From: Rariglobus hedericola
GTDB taxonomy: Bacteria; Verrucomicrobiota; Verrucomicrobiia; Opitutales; Opitutaceae
Assembly (NCBI RefSeq): GCF_007559335.1
Contig: NZ_VMBG01000001.1
Location: forward strand, 1,240,001 to 1,304,000
Length of the DNA: 64,000 nt
Reading direction: 5' to 3'
Below the pieces are notes generated by a model, which saw nothing but the letters and a program-made list of their open reading frames with translations, ran no database searches and was not told where the DNA came from. Shown one piece after another: positions 46,871 to 55,463 of this stretch. A program made the translations under genes and the position numbers. Within the stretch, counting starts at the first letter, position 1. Every line of letters starts with the position of its first letter.

Positions 46871-47152
46871 ATGTCGCTCACACCTCCTCCACTTCCCGAG
46901 ATGCCCGGACTCACTCCGATCCCAAAGCTACCCAAGCACGGCTTTTTCCCGCCGGAGATCATCAAGGCAGTGGCCTTTTATATCATCTCCTTATGCATCC
47001 TGGCCGGCGTCATCGTGTGCATTCTTGCCATCTGGGATTTTGCAAATCGGGACACGTTGTGGCGCTTCGCATCGTCATTCCTCGTCGTGGCCGCCGGCAG
47101 CGTGCTGTTTGCTTACGTGAACGGCATGTTTGGCGACAAACGCGGGCTTTAA
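46871..47152 (+). CDS. Small two-helix membrane protein between VIT-VWA and rhombosortase-like genes
   Basis: 93 residues. A Pro-rich N-terminus (SLTPPPLPEMPG) precedes two membrane helices, AFYIISLCILAGVIVCILAI and SSFLVVAAGSVLFAYVNG, and the tail ends FGDKRGL. No family was recognised. It is 15 bp upstream of the rhombosortase-like gene on the same strand, so they are likely cotranscribed. It may be a partner of the protease or of the VIT-VWA protein. Confidence 0.65.
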   Translation: MSLTPPPLPEMPGLTPIPKLPKHGFFPPEIIKAVAFYIISLCILAGVIVCILAIWDFANRDTLWRFASSFLVVAAGSVLFAYVNGMFGDKRGL

Positions 47153-47167
47153 CATTCATCGCCCGTC

Positions 47168-47791
47168 ATGAAACGCCTGCCTTGGTCCACCCTCACCGTC
47201 TCCGTGCTCGCAGTGATCATTCACTTCGTGCCGGCGCTGGGTAACGTGTTGCAGTTTGACCGCGCGGCCGTCGCACACGGACAGGTATGGCGTTTCTTCA
47301 GCGCGCATCTCACCCACTTCGGCGATGATCATCTGCGCTGGGACCTGCTCGCGTTTGTCATTCTGGGCGCGATGGCCGAACGCATTTCGCGGCGCGCCTT
47401 TCTGCTCACGCTGGGTGTGTCCGCGCTCATCATCAGCACCGGCGTGTGGGTCGCCCAACCGCAGTTCACCACCTACCGCGGACTCTCCGGTATCGACTCG
47501 GCATTGTTCAGTTTCGTCATCGCGGATCTACTGGCGACCGGCTGGCGCGAACGCCACCGGTTTTCGCTCATCGTAGGTGTCGCAGCACTCGGCGGATTTC
47601 TCGCCAAGTGCGTGTTTGAAGTCCTCACTGGCAACACGGTTTTTGTCGAAGCAGGCGAAGTCTTCGCGCCCGTGCCGCTGGCCCATCTCCTCGGCGGAGC
47701 CGTGGGCGCGGCCGTGGTGATGTGGCAATCAGTTCGCCATCGCGCGATCCAGCAACCGCTGCAATTGCGAGGTGCCGATCGCCTGCAGTGA
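47168..47791 (+). CDS. Rhombosortase-like rhomboid-family intramembrane serine protease
   Basis: 207 residues with about six membrane segments. The rhomboid signature is present: WRFFSAHLTHFGDDHLRWDL near the first loop, catalytic Ser107 in YRGLSGIDSALF, and catalytic His173 in LAHLLGGAVG. The compact size and GLSG plus C-terminal His pattern fit rhombosortases, which cut proteins bearing GlyGly-CTERM tails, rather than GlpG-type rhomboids. The VIT-VWA protein 430 bp upstream is the obvious substrate candidate. The 3' end overlaps the convergent AsmA-like gene by 63 bp. Confidence 0.78.
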   Translation: MKRLPWSTLTVSVLAVIIHFVPALGNVLQFDRAAVAHGQVWRFFSAHLTHFGDDHLRWDLLAFVILGAMAERISRRAFLLTLGVSALIISTGVWVAQPQFTTYRGLSGIDSALFSFVIADLLATGWRERHRFSLIVGVAALGGFLAKCVFEVLTGNTVFVEAGEVFAPVPLAHLLGGAVGAAVVMWQSVRHRAIQQPLQLRGADRLQ

Positions 47792-50647
47792 GCCATCCAG
47801 CTTCAACTCCTCAACCAACGGGGAGTAACCGAGTTTGTCAGGCTGACCTTCGATCAACTTCAACGTGCGCAAGTCGGCGGCGAGTTTGTCCTTTGCGCCT
47901 ACCTGTAGATTCACTAGCAAAGGCTGCTGCATCAAAGGCACGCCGGGTTGATAAGTGATCTCACCCGAGCCCGTGAGATGAATGAGCGGAGAGATTACGG
48001 AAAGAGTTTTGATGCCCAGGTTGTTTTTCTCGTCACGACCGACAACCAGTTCGAGCTGATCAAATTGGATCGAAGTAAACTGCTTGGTCACATCCGCGGC
48101 GGCACGCACGCGATCGGCATATTTCACCGTGGAATCGCTGCCGGCGAGCGCGCCGAAAAGCCCCGCCACCGCAGCGACACGGCCGGCATTCTCGGCATTA
48201 GCACCCGCTTTCACACTGATTGCTTTCAGTGTGCCTTGGCGACTGGAGAGCTTGATATCGCCGACCACGCTTTCAGTAAAACCCGCAGGCTCAATCGCGC
48301 GGCCGGCCAGTTGAGTCGTCAGGTTGAACTTGCCCTCGACCGGCGAAGGCTTGCCCGGTGAAAGCGCCCGCAGAATCGGCGCGGGTTCCACATCCGTGAG
48401 CGCGACATCCGCCTTGAGGGCGTAGGGCTGCTTTTGCTTCGCATCGAATTGCAAATCACCGCCGGCCTTAAACGTGCCACCGGTCTTTAAGGCGGCGCCG
48501 ATGTTTTCCAAGGTCAGCGCAGCGGGCGTGATTTTGATCATTCCTTCCACGCCGGTGACCTGAATATCGCCGGTGTAAATGATCTTCTTGAATGCGATCT
48601 TCAACTCGCCCGTCACACCGTCCCACAACGGTGCGGTGGGAGCGGGAGCAGCAGGAGGCGTGACCGGTTTCGTCGGCGCGGGCACCGGTGCGGCCGGGGC
48701 CGTCGCCTGGGCCGGTGATGGTGACACCGAAGAGAACAGCATGAGATCGGCGACGTTGAGCGTATCACCGGTGAGCTGGGCTTTGATGTCGGTGTTCTTT
48801 TCGGCGGGCGTGATGACCGCGCCGAGCGTCAGGTCGGAACGACGGCCCGCCTGCGTGATCACGATCGGCACCGTGGCATCAATGCGGCCCGCCGCGTTTA
48901 TGTCGGCCCTCGCCTGCAGCGCGACTGACGGCAGCGCCGAGGACACATCGTTGGCAGCGACCAGATCGGCGAGTTGCAGCGTAAACGTGGCTGACTGCAG
49001 CTTGGCAATCGACGCACTGAAATCTCCGCGTGCCAGACCGCGCTTAAGCGCGACCGAACCCGCGGCGACCGGCTGCGTCAGCGCAACTGGCAGATTGATC
49101 TCGTAAGCGCCTTCCGCCTTGAGTGGTTGATCGGTGCGCTCGGTTTCCTGCGAAGCGCGCGCAGTGAACTTGAGCAAGGGCGCGGCGGCGCTGAGCACGG
49201 TCAGATCGGTGACCTGGGCGGTCCAGCCCTTCGGCGTGTAATCGGCCTCGGTCGCGAGCGAAATGTTCAGCCCGCTCACAATTGGCTTGCCGGCCTTCGA
49301 GGCGGAAAAATTCACGAGCGTGATCGGCGTGACCGGACGCAGCTTAAAGCCGCCGTCGCTGGTGATATCGGCGGAGAATTCTCCGCGCACCGGCTCTCCG
49401 GTGATCGCGAGATCCCCGAGAAACGGACGCGACCAGGTGAGCGGAATCGCATCCAGTTTCACCCGCAACCATGCAGCCGATTGGTCGCCGGTTTTCAGCA
49501 CGCCCGTGGTGGTGTTCAGCTCCAAGGAGCTGGCCGCGCTTGCGCTGAAAACGGGCTTGGGGTTCGACACGCGCACATCGAAACCGCTCAGGCGAACAAC
49601 CTCGCCGTCCTTGGCTGCATCAAAGGTCAGTTCGAAATTGAGCGGACCAAACGCGGAGAACTCCGGCTGGATCGCGTCCAGTTTATCGACGGAAGCGGTG
49701 ATCATGCCCTTGGCATTCACGAGTGTAAAAGCTCGGTTGGAGCCCAGCGTGCCTGAGCCTTTCACCACAAATTCCGGCAACGGCTTGCCCAGTGAAAACG
49801 GCGCGACATCCGCGCTGACTACATCGAGTTTCCATGAGCCGACCACCGGCGCGGCACCTTCCGCGAGTTTGATTTCGACCGCCACGAGTTCGCGCATACC
49901 GGAGCGGACATCGGCCTTGTAGTTTTCAACTGCACCGTCGCGGGCGGCCGACAATGCAAAGTTCATCTTGGCGCCAGCCGGCAGCTGCGGGTCGGTCGCC
50001 GTCGCGGCGGCGTCGATAGTAAATCGGTCAAAGGTGCGCGGTGAATTCATGCGTGCGCCCAGCACCGCATTCACGGACACGCTCGACGCGCCGGTCTTAA
50101 GATCGCTGGTAAGCGTGAACTTACCGTCTTTGCCCGAGGCGATGCCGCCGCCGGTGATCGAAACCTGCGCACGGCCTTCGGGCAGGAAGACTTCGCCGGA
50201 GAGATCAACGCCGTCCACCGCGAGGTCCACGGGCAGTTCGATGAGTTTAAAGATGCCGTCGAAGGCGGACTTCGCGGATTCGGCCGGATCTGATGCGGTC
50301 GGCCTGACGACCGATCCTGAACGTGGGATCAGGTCGAGCACCCAGCCCTTGGCGACGAGGCGGCGGACTTCGACTTTGCCGCCGACGGCGTCGACGACGT
50401 TCACCTCGATCTCGGCAGAGGGAATCGTGAGCACGAGGCCGGGCTGGATGACGCGGATGTTGTCGATACGGGTTTTGTTGATGCCCGCATCCACCCGGCC
50501 GATCGCCACGGTGAGCTCCGGCGTGGCGGGAGCGAATTTATGCGCGGCCCACGTTTGCACGCCGGGGGTGAAAGCGAGGGCGATGACGATCAGCACCAGC
50601 ACTGCGAAGGATGCCAGACCGATGAAAAGAAGACGGAGAGGTTTCAT
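47729..50647 (-). CDS. AsmA-like / DUF748-type envelope protein
   Basis: 972 residues from ATG 50647. An N-terminal membrane helix (PLRLLFIGLASFAVLVLIVIALAF) anchors a very long beta-rich periplasmic region with repeated short strands, typical of AsmA/TamB-like lipid-transfer proteins. A Pro/Ala-rich linker (~675-700: APAAPVPAPTKPVTPPAAPA) splits it. The C-terminal AsmA-like region (GEITYQPG, LPVLLKVGA-like) ends in RLLDRAMAN. A role in phospholipid traffic or outer-membrane homeostasis is inferred from the family. The 3' end overlaps the rhombosortase-like gene. Confidence 0.8.
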   Translation of the reverse strand: MKPLRLLFIGLASFAVLVLIVIALAFTPGVQTWAAHKFAPATPELTVAIGRVDAGINKTRIDNIRVIQPGLVLTIPSAEIEVNVVDAVGGKVEVRRLVAKGWVLDLIPRSGSVVRPTASDPAESAKSAFDGIFKLIELPVDLAVDGVDLSGEVFLPEGRAQVSITGGGIASGKDGKFTLTSDLKTGASSVSVNAVLGARMNSPRTFDRFTIDAAATATDPQLPAGAKMNFALSAARDGAVENYKADVRSGMRELVAVEIKLAEGAAPVVGSWKLDVVSADVAPFSLGKPLPEFVVKGSGTLGSNRAFTLVNAKGMITASVDKLDAIQPEFSAFGPLNFELTFDAAKDGEVVRLSGFDVRVSNPKPVFSASAASSLELNTTTGVLKTGDQSAAWLRVKLDAIPLTWSRPFLGDLAITGEPVRGEFSADITSDGGFKLRPVTPITLVNFSASKAGKPIVSGLNISLATEADYTPKGWTAQVTDLTVLSAAAPLLKFTARASQETERTDQPLKAEGAYEINLPVALTQPVAAGSVALKRGLARGDFSASIAKLQSATFTLQLADLVAANDVSSALPSVALQARADINAAGRIDATVPIVITQAGRRSDLTLGAVITPAEKNTDIKAQLTGDTLNVADLMLFSSVSPSPAQATAPAAPVPAPTKPVTPPAAPAPTAPLWDGVTGELKIAFKKIIYTGDIQVTGVEGMIKITPAALTLENIGAALKTGGTFKAGGDLQFDAKQKQPYALKADVALTDVEPAPILRALSPGKPSPVEGKFNLTTQLAGRAIEPAGFTESVVGDIKLSSRQGTLKAISVKAGANAENAGRVAAVAGLFGALAGSDSTVKYADRVRAAADVTKQFTSIQFDQLELVVGRDEKNNLGIKTLSVISPLIHLTGSGEITYQPGVPLMQQPLLVNLQVGAKDKLAADLRTLKLIEGQPDKLGYSPLVEELKLDGSLQAIGTSQLQRLLDRAMAN

Positions 50648-50770
50648 GGCGAAAGGGTTCCGAGGGGACGCCAGCGTGCCCTCATTCAAGGGGACATAGC
50701 AAGCGGCGCGGCGTTCCGGTTTTTGCGTTAATCTTTCCGGCTATCATCCGCGCAACTGCCGCACGTGCCC

Positions 50771-50805
50771 AAAAAAGAGCCGCGAAGGATTTCTCCTTCG
50801 CGGCT
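50771..50805 (-). terminator. Intrinsic terminator of the efflux operon
   Basis: Perfect 12-bp stem (AGCCGCGAAGGA / TCCTTCGCGGCT). Read on the - strand, the loop is GAAA and a C plus six-T run follows. It lies 26 bp after the TolC-family stop and upstream of the AsmA-like gene. Confidence 0.93.
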
Positions 50806-50830
50806 TTGGGTATCGGACTCGCTGGCGGCG

Positions 50831-52180
50831 TTACTTCGCGGCGGCCGGATCGGCGAGGTAAACATCCGGCTCGCCCAAGGCGCGGCGGAGGTTGGCCAGC
50901 GCCACGTTGTAGCTGTAATTGGCTTGAAGCTGATTGTTGCGAGCCTGGGTCAACGCGACCTGCGCCTGCAACACATCGAGCTGCGTCGCGCTGCCGGCAC
51001 CGTAGCGGGCATCGGAGAGGCGCACCGACTCCTCGGCCTGACCGACCACCTTCACGGCGGCCTCGGCGAGTTCGGCGGCTTCTTGAAGCGACGACAATGC
51101 GGTGCGCACTTCGACTTCCACAGCGAGGGTCTGCTCGCTCAGAGTGAGACCGGCCTGACGCGCCTGCGAGCGGGCCTGCGCCACGCGGCCGGCGGTGGCG
51201 CGACCATCGAAGATCGCCCAGTTGGACTCGACGCCGACGGTCCAGCCCTTGCGGGAGTCGTCAAACTCATCGGAGCGCGTGTCTTTGAAGAGACCGTAGC
51301 TGCCCACGAGATCGAGCGTGGGGCGATAGGTGGACTTCGCGAAGTCGATATTGCGCTCCTGCGCCTGCACGATCTTCGCAAAACGGAGCAACTCGGGGCG
51401 GTTCACGCGGGCGCTGTCGAGGGACGCCTGCAAGTCGTAGGACGCAGGAGTGAACTCCAGCGTGCCGACGAACTCAGGCGTGCGACGGAGGTTTTCCTTC
51501 GTGGTATTGATGTAACCAATCGACTGGCGGAGCTGATCGGTCGAGGTGCGGAAGGTGTTGCGAGCGCGAATGAGCTGGGGCTTGGCATTGGCGAGTTCGA
51601 CCTCGGCGCGGAGCACTTCGAAGTTCGACACGCTGCCGGCTTCGAAACGGTTCTTCGCGTTGGTGAGCTGCTCTTCCAAGAGCTTCACGTTCTGCTCCTG
51701 CACCTTGATCGTTTCGCGGGCGAGGAGGACGTTGAAGAAGCGCGTGCGCACTTCGAGCAACGCGTTGTTGATCACGGAACGCAGCTCAAGCAACGAGGCC
51801 TCGCGGATAACCTTCTGGGCATCCAGCGCGGACTTGATACCACCGCCGGCGTAGAGGGCCTGGCGCGCCTCGATGGCGATGCTCCAGTTCTGGTCACTAG
51901 GCGGAGCGGACTGCGAAATCTCCTCGTCGTTGCGCGTGTAGGAACCCACGGCGGCCACGTTGGGCAGCGCGCGGGCCTTCACTTCAACGATGAGACCTTC
52001 CTGCTCCTTGATGCGCTCGCGCGCCTGACGGATGGCGAAGTTGTTTTCGACGGCGTAGATGACCGCCGTGCGCAGATCGAGTTGAACGGGAACATCGGGC
52101 ACCGGAGCCGGCGCGGGTTGTTGGGCGAAGATCGCCGGAGCAGCCAGCAGGGCGAGCGAAAGACTGAACACTGATTTCAT
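50831..52180 (-). CDS. TolC-family outer-membrane efflux protein
   Basis: 449 residues. Signal peptide SVFSLSLALLAAPAIFAQ. The mature protein consists of two repeats of long helices with short strands, typical of TolC/OprM (VAAVGSYTRNDEEIS, AQARSQARQAGLTLSEQTL, YNVALANLRRALGEPD). It forms the outer-membrane duct for the RND pump encoded immediately upstream (gap 27 bp). It is the last gene of the marR-MFP-RND-TolC operon and is followed by a strong terminator. Confidence 0.92.
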   Translation of the reverse strand: MKSVFSLSLALLAAPAIFAQQPAPAPVPDVPVQLDLRTAVIYAVENNFAIRQARERIKEQEGLIVEVKARALPNVAAVGSYTRNDEEISQSAPPSDQNWSIAIEARQALYAGGGIKSALDAQKVIREASLLELRSVINNALLEVRTRFFNVLLARETIKVQEQNVKLLEEQLTNAKNRFEAGSVSNFEVLRAEVELANAKPQLIRARNTFRTSTDQLRQSIGYINTTKENLRRTPEFVGTLEFTPASYDLQASLDSARVNRPELLRFAKIVQAQERNIDFAKSTYRPTLDLVGSYGLFKDTRSDEFDDSRKGWTVGVESNWAIFDGRATAGRVAQARSQARQAGLTLSEQTLAVEVEVRTALSSLQEAAELAEAAVKVVGQAEESVRLSDARYGAGSATQLDVLQAQVALTQARNNQLQANYSYNVALANLRRALGEPDVYLADPAAAK

Positions 52181-52207
52181 AAATGGAGGAATGAGAACGA
52201 GGTTTGA

Positions 52208-55200
52208 TTAATGCGCAACTTGCGGAGGTGAAACCTCCGAGGATTTCACGCCGGCGGCGGAGTTTCCTTTATTATGCTCCTTGGCGATCAACATGTAGAA
52301 GGCGGGCACCACCAGGAGGGTGAAGAACGAGCCGACCGCCATGCCCACCACGAGCACCCAGCCGATGCTGTTACGCGAACCGGCGCCGGGGCCGGAGACG
52401 AAAATCAGCATGATGTGACCGAAGACCGTCGCGGCCGAGGTCATCAACACCGGGCGAAGACGCGTGGCCGCAGCCTCTCGAATGGCGTCACGCTTGGAAC
52501 GGCCCTGCTCCTGAAGCTGGTTGGCAAACTCCACGATTAAGATGCCGTTCTTCGCAATCAGGCCCACCAGCGTGATCAGACCGATCTGCGAATAGATGTT
52601 GAGCGTCGTTTCCCACAGGAAGATCGGGAGCATCGCGCCGACCAGCGCCAGCGGCACCGAGCCGAGAATGATGATGAACGGATCGCGGAAGCTGTTAAAC
52701 TGCGCCGCCAGCACGAGAATGATCAGCAGCAGCGCCAGGGCGAATGAGGTCCAGAGTGCACTTCCTTCAGACCGCAACTGGCGAGACTGGCCGCCGTAAT
52801 CGACCGAGTAGTCGGGAGGGAGAATCTCCTTCGCCTTCGCCTCGAGCTTCTTCAAAGCGACGTCGATGGACGGGCCCACTCCGGTGATCTTGACCGCGTT
52901 GAGCTGCTGGAAACGGTTCAGCCCGCGGGGCTCGACCGTGTCCTTGAGCGTGGCGATCGTGGAGAGCGGGATGAGCGAACCATTCGGCCCGCGCACATGG
53001 TAATCGAGGAGCTGCGCCGCGTTGAGACGGTCAACACGCTCGACTTGCGGGATGACGCGGTAGCTGCGTCCGTCGTTGACGAAGCGGTTGACGTAGCCAC
53101 CGCCGAGCAACGAACCGAGGTCCTGCGAGATGTCGCTCAGGTTCAGTCCCATCGCGGCGACCTTGTCCTTGTCGATCACGATCTCGACCTGCGGAAGGTC
53201 GAACTTCAGATCGCTGTCGGCGAAGAAGAACGTCGGCATGCCGTTCGGATCGTTGGCTTCGCCGTTCGCATAAATGAGGAGCTGGTTGGCAAACTCATTC
53301 ATCTGGCGATGGTCGGCGGTGGAGCGGATCACGAACTCGATCGGAAACTGTCCGCTCGCGGGCAAGGGCTCGGGCGTGCTCACGACCGCCTGCATGCCGG
53401 CGATTTTCGTGGCCGGGCCTTGCAAGGCCAGCTGGATTTCCTCGGTGGAACGCGTGCGTTCCGAAAAGGGCTTCAGGATGACGCCGCCGAAGCCGAACGC
53501 GGTCGAGGTGATCTGGAACGAGTTGGCGTATTCAGGCAGCGTCTTGAACATCGCCTGCACCTCCTCGGCAAACATCTGGTTGTGCTCGATCGTGCCGTTG
53601 GGCGGAGGCAGCAGGAAGGTCTGCACGAAGCCTTGGTCCTCCTTGGGAGCCAGTTCGTTTTGCGCCATCATGATAAACGGCACCAGCAGCAGGGAGCAGA
53701 GAAACGCCACGGTGATCGTGACCGGCACCCAGTTGAGGCTGTGGTCGATCAGGCGGTCGTAACGCGCGCGCAGCCGGTCGAAGGCGCGGTTGATCTTGCC
53801 CGAGAAACCCTTGCCCTCGTGGTCATGGTCCTGGAGCAGGTAGGCGCTCATCATCGGCGAGAGCGTGAGCGCGACGACACCGGAAACCAGCACCGCGCCG
53901 GCCAGCGTGAAGGCGAACTCGCGGAACAGCGCGCCGGTCAGGCCGCCTTGGAAACCGATCGGGGCGTAAACCGCCGCCAGCGTGATGGTCATCGAGATGA
54001 CCGGGCCGACCAGTTCGCGTGCGCCGAGGATCGCCGCATCGATGCGGGATTTACCCTCGCGGATGTGACGCTCGATATTTTCCACCACGACGATGGCGTC
54101 GTCCACCACGATACCGACCGCCAGCACGATCGCGAGGAGCGTGAGCAGGTTGATCGTGAACCCGGCGATCAGCATGATGAACAGCGCGCCGATCAGCGAC
54201 AGCGGCATGGCCACGATCGGAATCAGCACGGAGCGCAGCGAGCCGAGGAAGAAGAAGATCACGATCGAAACAATCAGCAGCGTCTCAAGGAGCGTCTTCA
54301 CGATCTCCTTGAGCGCGTCGTCGATGTAGGCGGTTCCGTCGTAACCGATCTCGGCATTCAGGCCGGCGGGCAGGCGCTGTTGCAGATCGGGGATCGCCTC
54401 GCGCACGCGCTGGATCACCTCGAGTGTGGACTCCGTCGGCAGCACCCAGATGCCCATGAAGGTCGCCTTCTTTCCACCGAAACGAACCGCGTCGTCATAG
54501 CTCTCGGCGCCCAGTTCAACTTCGGAGACGTCCTGCAACCGGATGACCGCACCATTCCGCTCGGCAACGACGAGTTGTTTGAATTGATCGACGTTCTTGA
54601 GGTCGGTGTCGGCCACGAGGCTCACCGAGATCATCGAACCCTTGGTCGAGCCCACCGCGGCGAGCGCGTTGTTGCTGGCCAGTGCGGCGCGCACTTCGGA
54701 GGCGCTGATGCCGCGGGCGGCGAGTTGCTCGGGCTTGAGCCACACGCGCATCGCGAAGACGCGGCCGCCGAGGATGTCGGCGCGCTGCACGCCCTTGATG
54801 GACGCGAGCTGCGGCTGGACAACGCGGTTCAGGTAGTCGGTGACTTGGTTTGGCTCAAGCGTGTCGGAGTAGAAACTCAGATACATCGAGGCGAACTGGT
54901 TGTCGCTGGTCTCGACGTTGATGGTCGGGGCCTCGGACTCCGGCGGGAGTTCGCTGCGCACCTGGTCGATCTTGGAACTGATCTGCGCGAGCGCCGCGTT
55001 GGTGTCGTAGTTGAGGCGCAGATACACGTTGATCGTGCTCATGCCCGCCACGCTCGTGGAGTCCATGTAGTCGATGCCATCGGCACTGGCGATGACGCGC
55101 TCGAGCTGCGTGGTGATGTAGCCGCGCACCGTCTCGGCGCTGGCGCCGAAATAGGTCGTGGTCACCTTCACCACCGCGCTGTCACTGCGGGGATACTGGC

Positions 55201-55309
55201 GGACGTTCAGCTTGCCGTAGGACACCAAGCCGATGACGAGGATCGCTATGCTGACCACCAGTGCGATGACTGGTTTGCGAACGAAGAGGTCGGTAAAACT
55301 GGATTTCAT
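52208..55309 (-). CDS. RND multidrug efflux inner-membrane transporter (HAE1 type)
   Basis: 1033 residues, the normal size of AcrB-type pumps. The N-terminal helix FVRKPVIALVVSIAILVIGL is followed by a periplasmic porter domain (TTQLERVIASADGIDYM). The TM4 proton-relay region has VDDAIVVVENIERH, with the conserved paired Asp. A second helix bundle contains LVGLIAKNGILIVEFANQL. With the MFP and TolC-type genes it forms a tripartite pump for hydrophobic or toxic compounds. Substrates cannot be told. MarR control is likely. Confidence 0.95.
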   Translation of the reverse strand: MKSSFTDLFVRKPVIALVVSIAILVIGLVSYGKLNVRQYPRSDSAVVKVTTTYFGASAETVRGYITTQLERVIASADGIDYMDSTSVAGMSTINVYLRLNYDTNAALAQISSKIDQVRSELPPESEAPTINVETSDNQFASMYLSFYSDTLEPNQVTDYLNRVVQPQLASIKGVQRADILGGRVFAMRVWLKPEQLAARGISASEVRAALASNNALAAVGSTKGSMISVSLVADTDLKNVDQFKQLVVAERNGAVIRLQDVSEVELGAESYDDAVRFGGKKATFMGIWVLPTESTLEVIQRVREAIPDLQQRLPAGLNAEIGYDGTAYIDDALKEIVKTLLETLLIVSIVIFFFLGSLRSVLIPIVAMPLSLIGALFIMLIAGFTINLLTLLAIVLAVGIVVDDAIVVVENIERHIREGKSRIDAAILGARELVGPVISMTITLAAVYAPIGFQGGLTGALFREFAFTLAGAVLVSGVVALTLSPMMSAYLLQDHDHEGKGFSGKINRAFDRLRARYDRLIDHSLNWVPVTITVAFLCSLLLVPFIMMAQNELAPKEDQGFVQTFLLPPPNGTIEHNQMFAEEVQAMFKTLPEYANSFQITSTAFGFGGVILKPFSERTRSTEEIQLALQGPATKIAGMQAVVSTPEPLPASGQFPIEFVIRSTADHRQMNEFANQLLIYANGEANDPNGMPTFFFADSDLKFDLPQVEIVIDKDKVAAMGLNLSDISQDLGSLLGGGYVNRFVNDGRSYRVIPQVERVDRLNAAQLLDYHVRGPNGSLIPLSTIATLKDTVEPRGLNRFQQLNAVKITGVGPSIDVALKKLEAKAKEILPPDYSVDYGGQSRQLRSEGSALWTSFALALLLIILVLAAQFNSFRDPFIIILGSVPLALVGAMLPIFLWETTLNIYSQIGLITLVGLIAKNGILIVEFANQLQEQGRSKRDAIREAAATRLRPVLMTSAATVFGHIMLIFVSGPGAGSRNSIGWVLVVGMAVGSFFTLLVVPAFYMLIAKEHNKGNSAAGVKSSEVSPPQVAH

Positions 55310-55353
55310 TGATATGCCCTCAACGGGGCTGCGGACGGGAAAGGAAAGAGATC

Positions 55354-55454
55354 GTGATGAGTGATCAGTGAAGAGTGATCAGGAAAAAGCCTGGTTTGCC
55401 GGAGTGCCGCGGGATCGGTCTACTCGCTACCCACTACCCGCTGCTCACTCCTTC
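55354..55454. repeat. Two 7-bp tandem arrays in the RND-MFP gap
   Basis: Array 1 (55354-55381): GTGATGA, GTGATCA, GTGAAGA, GTGATCA. Array 2 (55420-55454): CTACTCG, CTACCCA, CTACCCG, CTGCTCA, CTCCTTC, which reads as GTAGTGA-like units on the - strand. They fill most of the 154-bp spacer inside the efflux operon. Confidence 0.8.
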
Positions 55455-55463
55455 ATCAGCAGC

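Noticed and set aside
50765-52174. 469-codon open frame on the + strand
   Set aside because: Antisense to the TolC-family gene; a shadow frame with no domain.
52997-55312. 771-codon open frame on the + strand
   Set aside because: Antisense to the RND pump gene; His/Arg/Asp-rich composition and no recognisable domain.
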